64,000 nt of DNA. It comes from Pirellulaceae bacterium (GTDB lineage Bacteria > Planctomycetota > Planctomycetia > Pirellulales > Pirellulaceae). The position numbers and the translations under genes are program-made. Within the stretch, counting starts at the first letter, position 1. Every line of letters starts with the position of its first letter. Where the stretch lies: contig JAGFJK010000088.1 of NCBI GenBank assembly GCA_024102795.1, forward strand, positions 61,017 through 125,016. The letters run 5' to 3'. Below the pieces are notes generated by a model, which was not told where the DNA came from, searched no databases, and was given only the letters and a program-made list of their open reading frames with translations. This document shows positions 18,426 to 25,431 of the stretch, piece after piece.

Positions 18426-18809
18426 CTACGCTGCCTCCGTCGCGATGAGCTTGGTATGAATCCGCAGCGTCCGCCGATATGGATCGCTGTAACGCCAGTG
18501 CTGTTCGCCGCCGAGCGGCAGCACCTCGTAGGTGTGCTTCTGGCCGGCGTCGATCTCGTCGATCCGATCCCCTTTCGCAGGGAGCGTTTGGTTGCCCGCC
18601 AGCACCAGGTCCGCCGTGTCGATCAAGTAATCCCGAACCTGCAGGCGGACGATCACGCCCGCGCCGTCGTCCTGCTCAAACAGGGTTCTGCCGATGGTCG
18701 CTTTGACGGCCACCTGATCCGCGCCGCGCCGATAGGTCACATCGACGGTGCGGTGTTTCTTTCGCTGATCTTCCAGCCAGGCGGAACTTTTGCTGAGCAG
18801 ATCGGCCAC
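18426..18809 (-). CDS. Putative head-tail connector protein
   Basis: This 127-residue beta-rich protein starts MADLLSKSSAWLEDQRKKHR, then TVDVTYRRGADQVAVKATIG and YEVLPLGGEQHWRYSDPYRR. Size, fold impression and place between the capsid-decoration and tail-terminator genes resemble lambda gpFII-type joining proteins. I do not recognise a firm family. The adjacent gene starts immediately after its stop, so the two are co-translated. Confidence 0.5.
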   Translation of the reverse strand: MADLLSKSSAWLEDQRKKHRTVDVTYRRGADQVAVKATIGRTLFEQDDGAGVIVRLQVRDYLIDTADLVLAGNQTLPAKGDRIDEIDAGQKHTYEVLPLGGEQHWRYSDPYRRTLRIHTKLIATEAA

Positions 18810-18812
18810 GGC

Positions 18813-19193
18813 TTACACCCCGCTGCTCGAGGCGCTCTCGGTCGGCACCGCGCACGGGCACAGCCGCACACGCACCGTCGCATCGGCATCGGCCGCCGCC
18901 TTCACGACCTTGCCGAGCAGCTTGTAAGCGCCGCCGCCGTCGTCGGTCACTGCGACCTTGTTCACGGAGTCCCAATAGGCCAGCGCCCCGACGGCGAACG
19001 TCACGCCGCCGTCTGCTTCCTTGGCGAAGTCGAACACGCCAATTACGGCGAGCGCACCCAGGACGTTGGCCTTGATGTCGAGCGAGGCAACGCCGACGAG
19101 ATCGCCTTGCACGATCACGTCGCCGGCGGTCACATCCGCGCTGGGGGTGTAATCGATGGTCTTGCCATCGTGAACGAATTCTGCGGTTGCCAT
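18813..19193 (-). CDS. Capsid decoration/cement protein, DUF2190-like
   Basis: This 126-residue small beta protein begins MATAEFVHDGKTIDYTPSAD followed by DVTAGDVIVQGDLVGVAS, the DUF2190 pattern (a TAG-x-V start and a 'discreet beta barrel'). The middle has GALAVIGVFDFAKEADGGVT. DUF2190 proteins sit next to Mu-like or lambda-like capsid genes and resemble head decoration proteins. It lies 21 bp after the capsid gene, the standard position. The C-terminal tail is short and ends in Ser-rich residues. Confidence 0.75.
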   Translation of the reverse strand: MATAEFVHDGKTIDYTPSADVTAGDVIVQGDLVGVASLDIKANVLGALAVIGVFDFAKEADGGVTFAVGALAYWDSVNKVAVTDDGGGAYKLLGKVVKAAADADATVRVRLCPCAVPTESASSSGV

Positions 19194-19214
19194 GTGGCTT
19201 CTCCTTCGAGTGGT

Positions 19215-21236
19215 TTACGCTTCGCCCTTGGCCTTGATGCCGGCGAGCCATTCCGCGAAATCGACGCCGAAGTCGTGGTAGCCACGGAACTGCACGCCGA
19301 GTTGATTGAAATCCGCCTCGGCCATATCGACGGTGGGCGTCTGCACCCCGTCGAGGAAGCTGACGACGACCGCCGACAGCACGGTCGGCGAACGGAGCAG
19401 ATACCAGGCCTTCGCCGAATTGCCCGTGAAGGTCGCATCGCTGAGCCAATCGACCACCACCGGCCGATACTTACCGGCGTGGATGTTGTCGCTCGGGACC
19501 GAGTCATTCGACGAAGCGCCGCCGGTATTCACCGTCGTGCTCTGGTACAGCCGCTGCGCGATGAATTGCAGCTCGGGCGGCACGAGCAAGATGGATGGAA
19601 GGCCCCCGATCCGTTTGCCGTCGGGCGACTTCAGTTTGCGGAAGGCCAGGATGCCCGCCTGCAACCCGGTGCCATTGATGTCGAGCGCCGTGCCGGCACC
19701 CTTGATGAAGTTGCCGCGCGCCTCGGTGAAGAAGGTCGCGTTGTTGATGTACCGGGACCAAAAGACATTGTTGAAGCTGCGGGCCGCGCCGGCACCGAGC
19801 CGCACCCGCAGGTCCTCGAACGCGCCCAGGTCATCGTCGATGATCTTGTCCCGCGTGAGCGAGAACATTTTGGCGTAGGTCCGCGCCTGCCGGGTGTACG
19901 ACTCTTCCGAGAGCTTGCCATGCTTGATTTCGCCGGTGGGGCCCAGCTCCTCGTACTCCATATCATCGAGCATTCGGTAGCTGGTCACCGTCTTGAAGTC
20001 GCCGACCGTGCGAGTGATCGAAACGTCACGCCACGATTGATCCTCCTCCATGAACCCGGCCAGCAATTCCTTGTTGGCGACGTTCGAGAGGATGTTGGGG
20101 AGGGAGAGCGTGCTGAACGCCGCATTGATCGGCGCGAATGCCGCGCGGAACATATCCGGCAGCGTGGCCTTGGTGACGATCGAGCGGCCGACGTAACCGT
20201 TGGCCTGGGCAGCCATCAGGATCATTTCGTGGAGGCCCAGCTGGCGATAGTTCTTGTCGGCCGCCTCCAGCGTTTGTTCGGAGAACAGCTTCTCGCGGCC
20301 GGGCGTGCGGAGCGTGCCGCAGAGCGCCGCCTCAATTACCTCGGCTGCGACCGGTCCGCTTGAGCCGCTAGCGTGAATGGCCGGTGCGCGAGGACGCTCC
20401 TCACGCATGACTTCCAGTTCGGTGCGGGTCGCATCCCACCCGTCGCCGATCGCCTTGGCTTCAATGATGGGATGCCGACCTGCACAGAGCTTGCGAATGG
20501 TTCCAACCCGCGCCGTCTCGGCCGCGAGCTCGGCCCGCAGTTCCGCGACGGCGGACGTGGCAGCGCCCTTGCCTCCGGGCTTCTGCGTGCCGTCATACAT
20601 CGCCTGCAGGCTGGCCGTTTGCTTGTCGTCTAGGTCGTCGGTGACGAATCCCTGCGCCTCGATCCACTGGGTGAATTCCATGTCCGTCTTCTCCTTCGAA
20701 GTGGCGGCCTTCGCCGCGATGTTGACGCTGGTGTCTCCGTCGGCACCGTTGGCGACGATGGCGACATGCTTCAGCCGCGAACGACGCACGAGCAGGAAGC
20801 TCGACGACTCGGCGCGGATCGTGCGGCCGTTGACGACCACCTGCTTCCCCTTGGCGATCCGCTCGGTTTCCAGGGGCTCCGCGCCGACGCTGGCTTGCAG
20901 CGGCACGCCTTCGCGATGCAGATCAATCACGCGCAGCGCCCGCTCACTGGTGCGCGAGAGGGTTCCTTCGACGGACAGACGCCCGTCGCGCCGCGCGGGA
21001 GCACCGCTCCCCAGGACCGCTTCGATGCGGTTCTCGTGATCGGCTAGAAGCGGAATGCGCTCGGGCGATTCGATCCCTTCCACGTCGAGGACGACCGGGC
21101 CAAAACCGGCAACGGTCATCAGCCCGCCGCTATATGCATCGACGCGCACCAGCGCCGGTTTGTCGTCGCTGGCTGCCGCTTCGATGGTCAGATCGACCGG
21201 GCTGACGAATCGGATTTCGCGTTGGTCATGCGGCAT
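19215..21236 (-). CDS. Prohead protease-major capsid protein fusion (Mu gpT-like capsid)
   Basis: This 673-residue protein joins two phage modules. Residues 1-170 resemble a prohead protease (PERIPLLADHENRIEAVLGS near residue 57, with the His of ADHEN a likely catalytic residue, and SSSFLLVRRSRLKHVAIVAN near 145). Residues about 186-673 are a Mu gpT-type major capsid protein with RSIVTKATLPDMFRAAF and HGKLSEESYTRQARTYAKM. An in-frame ATG at 20681 (residue 186) has a strong AAGGAG site 9 nt upstream, so the 488-residue capsid protein may also be made separately. The gene overlaps the portal stop by 11 bp. It forms the capsid shell and its maturation protease. Confidence 0.88.
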   Translation of the reverse strand: MPHDQREIRFVSPVDLTIEAAASDDKPALVRVDAYSGGLMTVAGFGPVVLDVEGIESPERIPLLADHENRIEAVLGSGAPARRDGRLSVEGTLSRTSERALRVIDLHREGVPLQASVGAEPLETERIAKGKQVVVNGRTIRAESSSFLLVRRSRLKHVAIVANGADGDTSVNIAAKAATSKEKTDMEFTQWIEAQGFVTDDLDDKQTASLQAMYDGTQKPGGKGAATSAVAELRAELAAETARVGTIRKLCAGRHPIIEAKAIGDGWDATRTELEVMREERPRAPAIHASGSSGPVAAEVIEAALCGTLRTPGREKLFSEQTLEAADKNYRQLGLHEMILMAAQANGYVGRSIVTKATLPDMFRAAFAPINAAFSTLSLPNILSNVANKELLAGFMEEDQSWRDVSITRTVGDFKTVTSYRMLDDMEYEELGPTGEIKHGKLSEESYTRQARTYAKMFSLTRDKIIDDDLGAFEDLRVRLGAGAARSFNNVFWSRYINNATFFTEARGNFIKGAGTALDINGTGLQAGILAFRKLKSPDGKRIGGLPSILLVPPELQFIAQRLYQSTTVNTGGASSNDSVPSDNIHAGKYRPVVVDWLSDATFTGNSAKAWYLLRSPTVLSAVVVSFLDGVQTPTVDMAEADFNQLGVQFRGYHDFGVDFAEWLAGIKAKGEA
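20679..20696 (-). promoter_or_regulatory. Internal ribosome binding site and ATG for separate capsid protein
   Basis: Within the protease-capsid frame, the minus-strand sequence AAGGAG (20691-20696) is followed 9 nt later by an in-frame ATG (20679-20681). This spacing is near ideal and the ATG sits exactly at the boundary between the protease-like and capsid-like parts. It would give free capsid protein in excess over the fusion, a logic used by nested scaffold or protease genes in lambdoid phages. Confidence 0.6.
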
Positions 21237-22683
21237 CGGCGGTCTCCATTTCTTCGTCGGCGGGTTCTCCCGCGGGCGAGGTTGTGGGCTGCGCCGCCGC
21301 CGGCGCGAGTCCGAGTTCGCCTAGCAGCGCCATTTCCTTGGCCCGCTGGCGAATCTGCGATTCCCAGTCCTGGCCGCGCCGCGCGTATTCGTCGGCGAGA
21401 GTGGTCGTATGGTTGGCAAGGCGCGTCGCCTGCGCCGTCGCTTCCTTGGCGGGATCGACGTGCTCATGCCCGTCCCAAAACCACTGGTGCGGCCACTCGG
21501 CAATCGGCGGCAGACCCGCAGGGAAGAGGCCCGGAATTAGTACGGCCTCGTCGAGCCAGGCGGCGAGAATGCGATCCAGCACTACGCATTCGAGATGCGA
21601 CTGCTCGACGCGGATTGCGTTGAAATAGGTCTGGTGGTCGAGCCGACCGGAGGCGTAGTTGTATCCGCTGCTGTTACAGGCCGCGATGTTGTACGGCATG
21701 TTGAGGCAGCGGCTGATCTCGTTCAGAAGTTCGCGTTTGAATTCGCCATAGGTGGTCGCCGGCTGCTCCGCTTCCATCTGGCTCATCTTCCAGCCGCCCG
21801 GCATCGTTAGCAGGGCACGCTTCTCCAGTTCGATCGGTTCGAACGGTTCGGCAGCGTCTGCTTCGCCGTTGGCTGGGGCGTCGGTGTAGAGAATGCCCGC
21901 GAAGTCGGCGGCTGTTTCCGCCGCTGCGAGCACGGCGAGTGTGAAGCGCCGCAGCTGCGCGAAAAGCGGCAATGCCGGCATGAAGTCGGGGATGCCACGA
22001 GCCTGGCCCGGCCGGTCGGCGCGGAACCAGTGGATCATCGATTCGACCGGAATCTTGTCGTAGGTCCGCGCGGCCAGCGATGTCATATCGCCGGGATGCT
22101 CTCGCAGGACGTGATACTCGGTGGGGTTTCCAGCGGCGTCGAATACGATGCCGTCGATAGAATTCGGGTCGGCGCGAAACAGATCGGGCGTGCATACTTG
22201 GTCCGCCTCGACGAGCCGCACATCGAGTTGAATGGCAGTCGGCAAGGCGGGATTGCTCGTCAGAATGCCGAACGCCTCGCCATCGGAAGCGCGGGCCATC
22301 CGCATGGTGCGGAGTTTCTCAGCCAGCCCAACCGCCTTCGACCACCGCATGAAGGCCTGCTCGATACGGCTGTTGGCGTCCGAGTCGGCGGTGAGCAGTT
22401 GCAATCGCGGGCCGGTGCCCACTACGTCATTCGCCAACGTTAGTGCGATGCCGCGGGCATAACTGTTGTTGGCGACCTCATAGCGGGCCCGGTTCCGTAG
22501 TACGCGGCGCACTTCGGGGCTATTGGCCGCATTGGCCGAGAGACCGTCGGCGCTGGCCCAGTGGCGGCGGTTGTCCGGGTTCGTCGCCGCCGCGTCGTAC
22601 TTGGCGCGCACGATCCGCACCGCCCGGCTGGTGGTCGGGGTTGTCGGCTTCGACGAGAAGAGGTTGGTGAGCCAGCCCAGCAC
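21226..22683 (-). CDS. Phage portal protein, lambda family
   Basis: The protein has 485 residues. RVLRNRARYEVANNSYARGI near residue 60 and LANDVVGTGPRLQLLT are signatures of the lambda gpB-type portal family, followed by VRLVEADQVCTPDL and the long helical stem region ending in a charged C-terminus (residues 440-485). The portal ring is the DNA gate and the head-tail docking site. It starts one base into the stop codon of the small upstream gene and its end overlaps the protease-capsid fusion, a compact head operon. Confidence 0.92.
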   Translation of the reverse strand: MLGWLTNLFSSKPTTPTTSRAVRIVRAKYDAAATNPDNRRHWASADGLSANAANSPEVRRVLRNRARYEVANNSYARGIALTLANDVVGTGPRLQLLTADSDANSRIEQAFMRWSKAVGLAEKLRTMRMARASDGEAFGILTSNPALPTAIQLDVRLVEADQVCTPDLFRADPNSIDGIVFDAAGNPTEYHVLREHPGDMTSLAARTYDKIPVESMIHWFRADRPGQARGIPDFMPALPLFAQLRRFTLAVLAAAETAADFAGILYTDAPANGEADAAEPFEPIELEKRALLTMPGGWKMSQMEAEQPATTYGEFKRELLNEISRCLNMPYNIAACNSSGYNYASGRLDHQTYFNAIRVEQSHLECVVLDRILAAWLDEAVLIPGLFPAGLPPIAEWPHQWFWDGHEHVDPAKEATAQATRLANHTTTLADEYARRGQDWESQIRQRAKEMALLGELGLAPAAAQPTTSPAGEPADEEMETADAA

Positions 22684-22880
22684 TACTCTGCCCCCGGTGG
22701 AACAAACTTGTTGAGCACCAGGCCGCGCCGCTTCGACTTGGCAGCTTCCTTCGACGCGAGATACTTATCCGCCGCGATCTGATCAGGGAGCTTGTGCTGC
22801 TCCATCGAGCCTGAGTCGCCAGCGGCTTTCGCCGGGCCTTGGGCGTTTTCGCGGATCGCGTCGTCGAGTTCGTCGGCCAT
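22683..22880 (-). CDS. Small gpW-like head protein upstream of the portal
   Basis: This 65-residue charged protein starts MADELDDAIRENAQGPAKAA and ends in KSKRRGLVLNKFVPPGAE. Position (directly before portal, sharing the boundary base) and size match gpW-type head completion proteins; similar short proteins starting MADELDDAI occur in planctomycete prophages. A gpW role is inference from place and size. The stretch upstream (22881-23111) holds only a terminator and an intergenic spacer. Confidence 0.6.
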   Translation of the reverse strand: MADELDDAIRENAQGPAKAAGDSGSMEQHKLPDQIAADKYLASKEAAKSKRRGLVLNKFVPPGAE

Positions 22881-22923
22881 CGCAGTTGCTTCCTAGGAAG
22901 ACAACCAACCGGGCGAGCGCACG

Positions 22924-22962
22924 AAAAAAGGCCACGCGGGGATGCGGCCCCGCATGGCCTTG
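22924..22962 (-). terminator. Rho-independent terminator of the toxin-antitoxin island
   Basis: On the minus strand a 14-bp stem (AAGGCCATGCGGGG pairing with CCCCGCGTGGCCTT, one G-T pair) encloses a six-base loop and is followed by six T. It lies about 150 bp after the unknown gene that ends the HigBA island and just before the portal operon, so it closes that unit. Confidence 0.85.
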
Positions 22963-23111
22963 TTGTGCGCTGGTTTCACCGTCAGTAGCTAGCCGACGAT
23001 GTCGCCCGAATTGGTTGTCTATTTCAATTTATACCCAGGATCGCAACTCACATGGAACTCGTTTTGCAGGTCGTCGCGAAATCATTCCAGCGGTAGACAT
23101 TACGAAGCCGA

Positions 23112-23609
23112 CTATCGCGGCTTTGGCTTGTATTCCTTCGGCTGCTCAAGCTCTGCGACGTCATCCGTGAAGTCGAGAAGCAACTGATAACTTGCGTTAT
23201 GCACGTTGTTCTCGTTGTAGCTATCGACATCCAGCTTTAGTTGCCTGCAGTCACCAACGATCTGGCTGCGGCGCTGCTGAAACGCAAGTTCAACATGTTC
23301 GGGTGGGGCGGTGCGTAGGTCAGCCCAAAACACCTGTTGCTCACCGCCGGCACTGTGGTGTTTCGTTGCGTGGAATGTACGAACCTGGCGGCCCTGCGGG
23401 TCGGTGTGAAACTGCTCCCTCAGCGCGCGCGATAGGTCTCGTTTGCACATCTGCACCAATGTGCTTCCATGCTTTGTCCATAGATCATTCTTGATCGCGT
23501 ATCTCGCGAGATCGTCGAGGTCGATAGGCTCTGTACCACCGTCCTGCAAATACCGATGCACGATGTCGAGCATCGCGTCGGAATAGGTTTTGGTCGTCGT
23601 ACTGCTCAT
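23112..23609 (-). CDS. Protein of unknown function linked to the HigBA module
   Basis: This 165-residue protein was not assigned to a family. The ATG at 23609 was chosen because GGAG stands 7 nt before it; a TTG start at 23633 would add eight residues. The N-terminal half reads like a small helical nucleic-acid-binding unit (DIVHRYLQDGG, DLDDLARYAIKNDLW, LVQMCKRDLSRAL). The second half is charged, with CRQLKLDVDSYNENNVHNAS and a Lys/Pro-rich end. It follows the antitoxin gene by 24 bp and is followed by the island's terminator, so it probably belongs to this unit. It could be a third component of the module. Confidence 0.7.
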   Translation of the reverse strand: MSSTTTKTYSDAMLDIVHRYLQDGGTEPIDLDDLARYAIKNDLWTKHGSTLVQMCKRDLSRALREQFHTDPQGRQVRTFHATKHHSAGGEQQVFWADLRTAPPEHVELAFQQRRSQIVGDCRQLKLDVDSYNENNVHNASYQLLLDFTDDVAELEQPKEYKPKPR

Positions 23610-23633
23610 GGCGATCTCCGAAAACGTGCGCAA

Positions 23634-24749
23634 TCATAGAGACGTGTAATGTCCCCATCCATCAGTGAGGGCAGTGTTGGTTAGATTGTCTCGCACCGGA
23701 GCCAGCATCTCCCGGCTGTGCGAATAGAGGATCGCCTTGCGAAACTGGAGCTGCCCAACGACGATCCCCGGATGAATTTGATGGAGGTTTGCAAACTGTA
23801 CGATCTTCGCCTTTGAGAATCGCGGTCTGTGACGCATGATAAACGAATCGAGCTTAGCAGGAGCGATCAGAAAGTTGCAGGCATCTTCGTCGGCACGCTG
23901 TTCAATCTCCGGCTTGTCGGTGACGTCGGCTCGCTGAGCCCCAACCAAGTCAACATCCACGCTACGGTCGCCATGAAGCACATGGGAAAGCTCGTGAGCG
24001 AGGGTATGCCAAAAACCGTCAATGCGATCATAGCGCATTGACATTGCGATCACTGGGGATTCGTCATCCAGCCACAGCGTCGCCCCGTCAATGCGTGATC
24101 GAGGAAGATGTTCAACCACCACGAATCGAATACCCGCACTCGCCAACACTGGCGGGACTTTCTGCACGAGGCTTTCGCTGACAGTCAGAGCGTGTAACTC
24201 GGGCAACATCTTCGATGCCTTATCGCTGCTGAACGGACCGACTTGAAGCGTCCGGGCTAGTTGCTTCGCGCGGAAACACCACGCGAGCTGCGCCGGACTC
24301 GTGAACGTGTACGACGTGGACTTTCTGGCGGCGTGTTCCAGCGAGGGTGATTCGTCGAGGGAGCTGATCTCCAGAAAGCTCATCACGGCCTGTTCCATTT
24401 CCTGTGCATCGTGCGTTTCGCCAATCCAGCGACGTTTGATCATGTCCTTAACCGGAGCCAGTTCGAAGAGTCGCGCACGCCGCGCCACAGAACTTTGCTC
24501 GTGGCGCTCCAGTCCTAAGCGATAAGCGTTTTCAAGATTCAGCCACAACTCGGCCGAAGTGCCAAACGCGGCAGCCAACTCCTGCGCGGTCTGCGGCGTG
24601 ATCGCCTTCTTGCCTGCAATGATCTGGTTAACCGTCCGCAACGGACGACCAAGGATTTCTGCAAGATCCTCCTGGGTCCAATTCCGAGCTTCGAGCTCGT
24701 CACGAATGAACTCCCCAGGGGGAAACAATTCCATTTCTGCTTTCGTCAT
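23634..24749 (-). CDS. higA: HigA-type antitoxin fused to an ImmA/IrrE metallopeptidase
   Basis: The protein has 371 residues. Residues 10-75 form an XRE-type HTH of the HigA/VapI class (FIRDELEARNWTQEDLAEIL, then RTVNQIIAGKKAITPQTAQ). Residues about 190-330 are an ImmA/IrrE (COG2856) zinc peptidase with the HExxH motif HELSH near residue 250 and a downstream EQRADEDACNFL helix carrying the third zinc ligand. Such fusions occur as antitoxins of HigB-like toxins. HigA represses the operon and neutralises the toxin; the peptidase part may allow self-cleavage or regulator cleavage. It lies 19 bp downstream of higB, the normal HigBA order. Confidence 0.9.
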   Translation of the reverse strand: MTKAEMELFPPGEFIRDELEARNWTQEDLAEILGRPLRTVNQIIAGKKAITPQTAQELAAAFGTSAELWLNLENAYRLGLERHEQSSVARRARLFELAPVKDMIKRRWIGETHDAQEMEQAVMSFLEISSLDESPSLEHAARKSTSYTFTSPAQLAWCFRAKQLARTLQVGPFSSDKASKMLPELHALTVSESLVQKVPPVLASAGIRFVVVEHLPRSRIDGATLWLDDESPVIAMSMRYDRIDGFWHTLAHELSHVLHGDRSVDVDLVGAQRADVTDKPEIEQRADEDACNFLIAPAKLDSFIMRHRPRFSKAKIVQFANLHQIHPGIVVGQLQFRKAILYSHSREMLAPVRDNLTNTALTDGWGHYTSL

Positions 24750-24768
24750 AACCGTTCGCCCCCAAGGT

Positions 24769-25065
24769 CTAGTGATAGTCTTCGATGCCTATGATCACGA
24801 CGACGTTCTTCGGTTCAGCCTTCTTGATCTCAACGATCAGACGCCATTGATTGTTGATCCGCAGAGAGTGCTGATGATCTCGATCACCTTGGAGTTTTTC
24901 GTAGTTCAAGGACCGCATGGCTCTGAAGTCCCGTTCGTCGGTTGCTGAGCGAATGAAACGAACCACCTTTCGATAACCGCGCACGACCGGAACGCCGTGC
25001 CCAGCATTGAAGGCCGCGTCCGATTCCAGGCGTGCTAAGTCGTCGTCGGAGAATTCGATGTCCAT
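24769..25065 (-). CDS. higB: HigB-type toxin (RelE/ParE superfamily)
   Basis: This 98-residue protein has MDIEFSDDDLARLESDAAF, then VPVVRGYRKVVRFIRSATDE and RDFRAMRSLNYEKLQGDR, and the C-terminal core QHSLRINNQWRLIVEIKK. The last is the standard RelE/HigB end with the Arg that cuts ribosome-bound mRNA. The ATG at 25065 fits the family length; the frame is open upstream but adds 18 unrelated residues. It is the first gene of the island, right behind the palindromic operator. Confidence 0.9.
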   Translation of the reverse strand: MDIEFSDDDLARLESDAAFNAGHGVPVVRGYRKVVRFIRSATDERDFRAMRSLNYEKLQGDRDHQHSLRINNQWRLIVEIKKAEPKNVVVIIGIEDYH

Positions 25066-25135
25066 TCGGCCTTCCGGTAGATGTGTCCATTCGCCGAATT
25101 CTATCCCGCATATCGGCAAACGTCAATCTGTAAAA

Positions 25136-25157
25136 TGAGTCTTAGACTCAAAGACTC
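25136..25157 (-). promoter_or_regulatory. Palindromic operator of the higBA unit
   Basis: A perfect 15-bp palindrome TGAGTCTTAGACTCA (25136-25150) is followed by a further half-site AAGACTC (25151-25157). It lies 71 bp before higB in an AT-rich stretch with a TATAAA-like box (25161-25170 region) on the minus strand. This is the usual place for HigA autorepression. Function is inferred. Confidence 0.65.
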
Positions 25158-25248
25158 GTGTTTATAAGTAAAAACGGCTGTCGCGTGATCGTAAATCTAT
25201 GCGAATAAATGACTTGCGACTAAACTTGCTGGCAAATCGCCGAAATGT

Positions 25249-25431
25249 TTATTGGCCAATCGGACGCTCCCACGTGGTGATCCGCTGGCCGCAGTGCCTG
25301 CATTCCCTGCGGCGGATCACTTTGCCGCCCCACGCAGACCGTGTGTACACAACCCAGAAATGCCTGCTGCCGCACTTGCGGCATTGGAGCCCGCGGTTAT
25401 GGTCGGCCGACTTCTTGTCCTCGCTCGTCAC
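25249..25431 (-). CDS. Small zinc-ribbon protein (NrdR-like N-domain)
   Basis: This 60-residue protein has four Cys in the pattern C-x2-C-x(n)-C-x2-C: LQCRKCGSRHFWVVYTRSA followed by VIRRRECRHCGQRITTWER. The layout matches the zinc ribbon of NrdR-type regulators without their ATP cone, so it is probably a DNA- or RNA-binding phage regulator. The start is the GTG at 25431 that overlaps the terminase TGA (GTGA), supported by GGAGGAGG just upstream. It was missed as a separate gene in simple scans because of its GTG start. Confidence 0.7.
   Translation of the reverse strand: MTSEDKKSADHNRGLQCRKCGSRHFWVVYTRSAWGGKVIRRRECRHCGQRITTWERPIGQ

Noticed and set aside
17910..20363. An 817-codon plus-strand open frame across the connector and capsid genes
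   Set aside because: It is antisense to well-supported head genes; composition is that of a GC-rich shadow frame.
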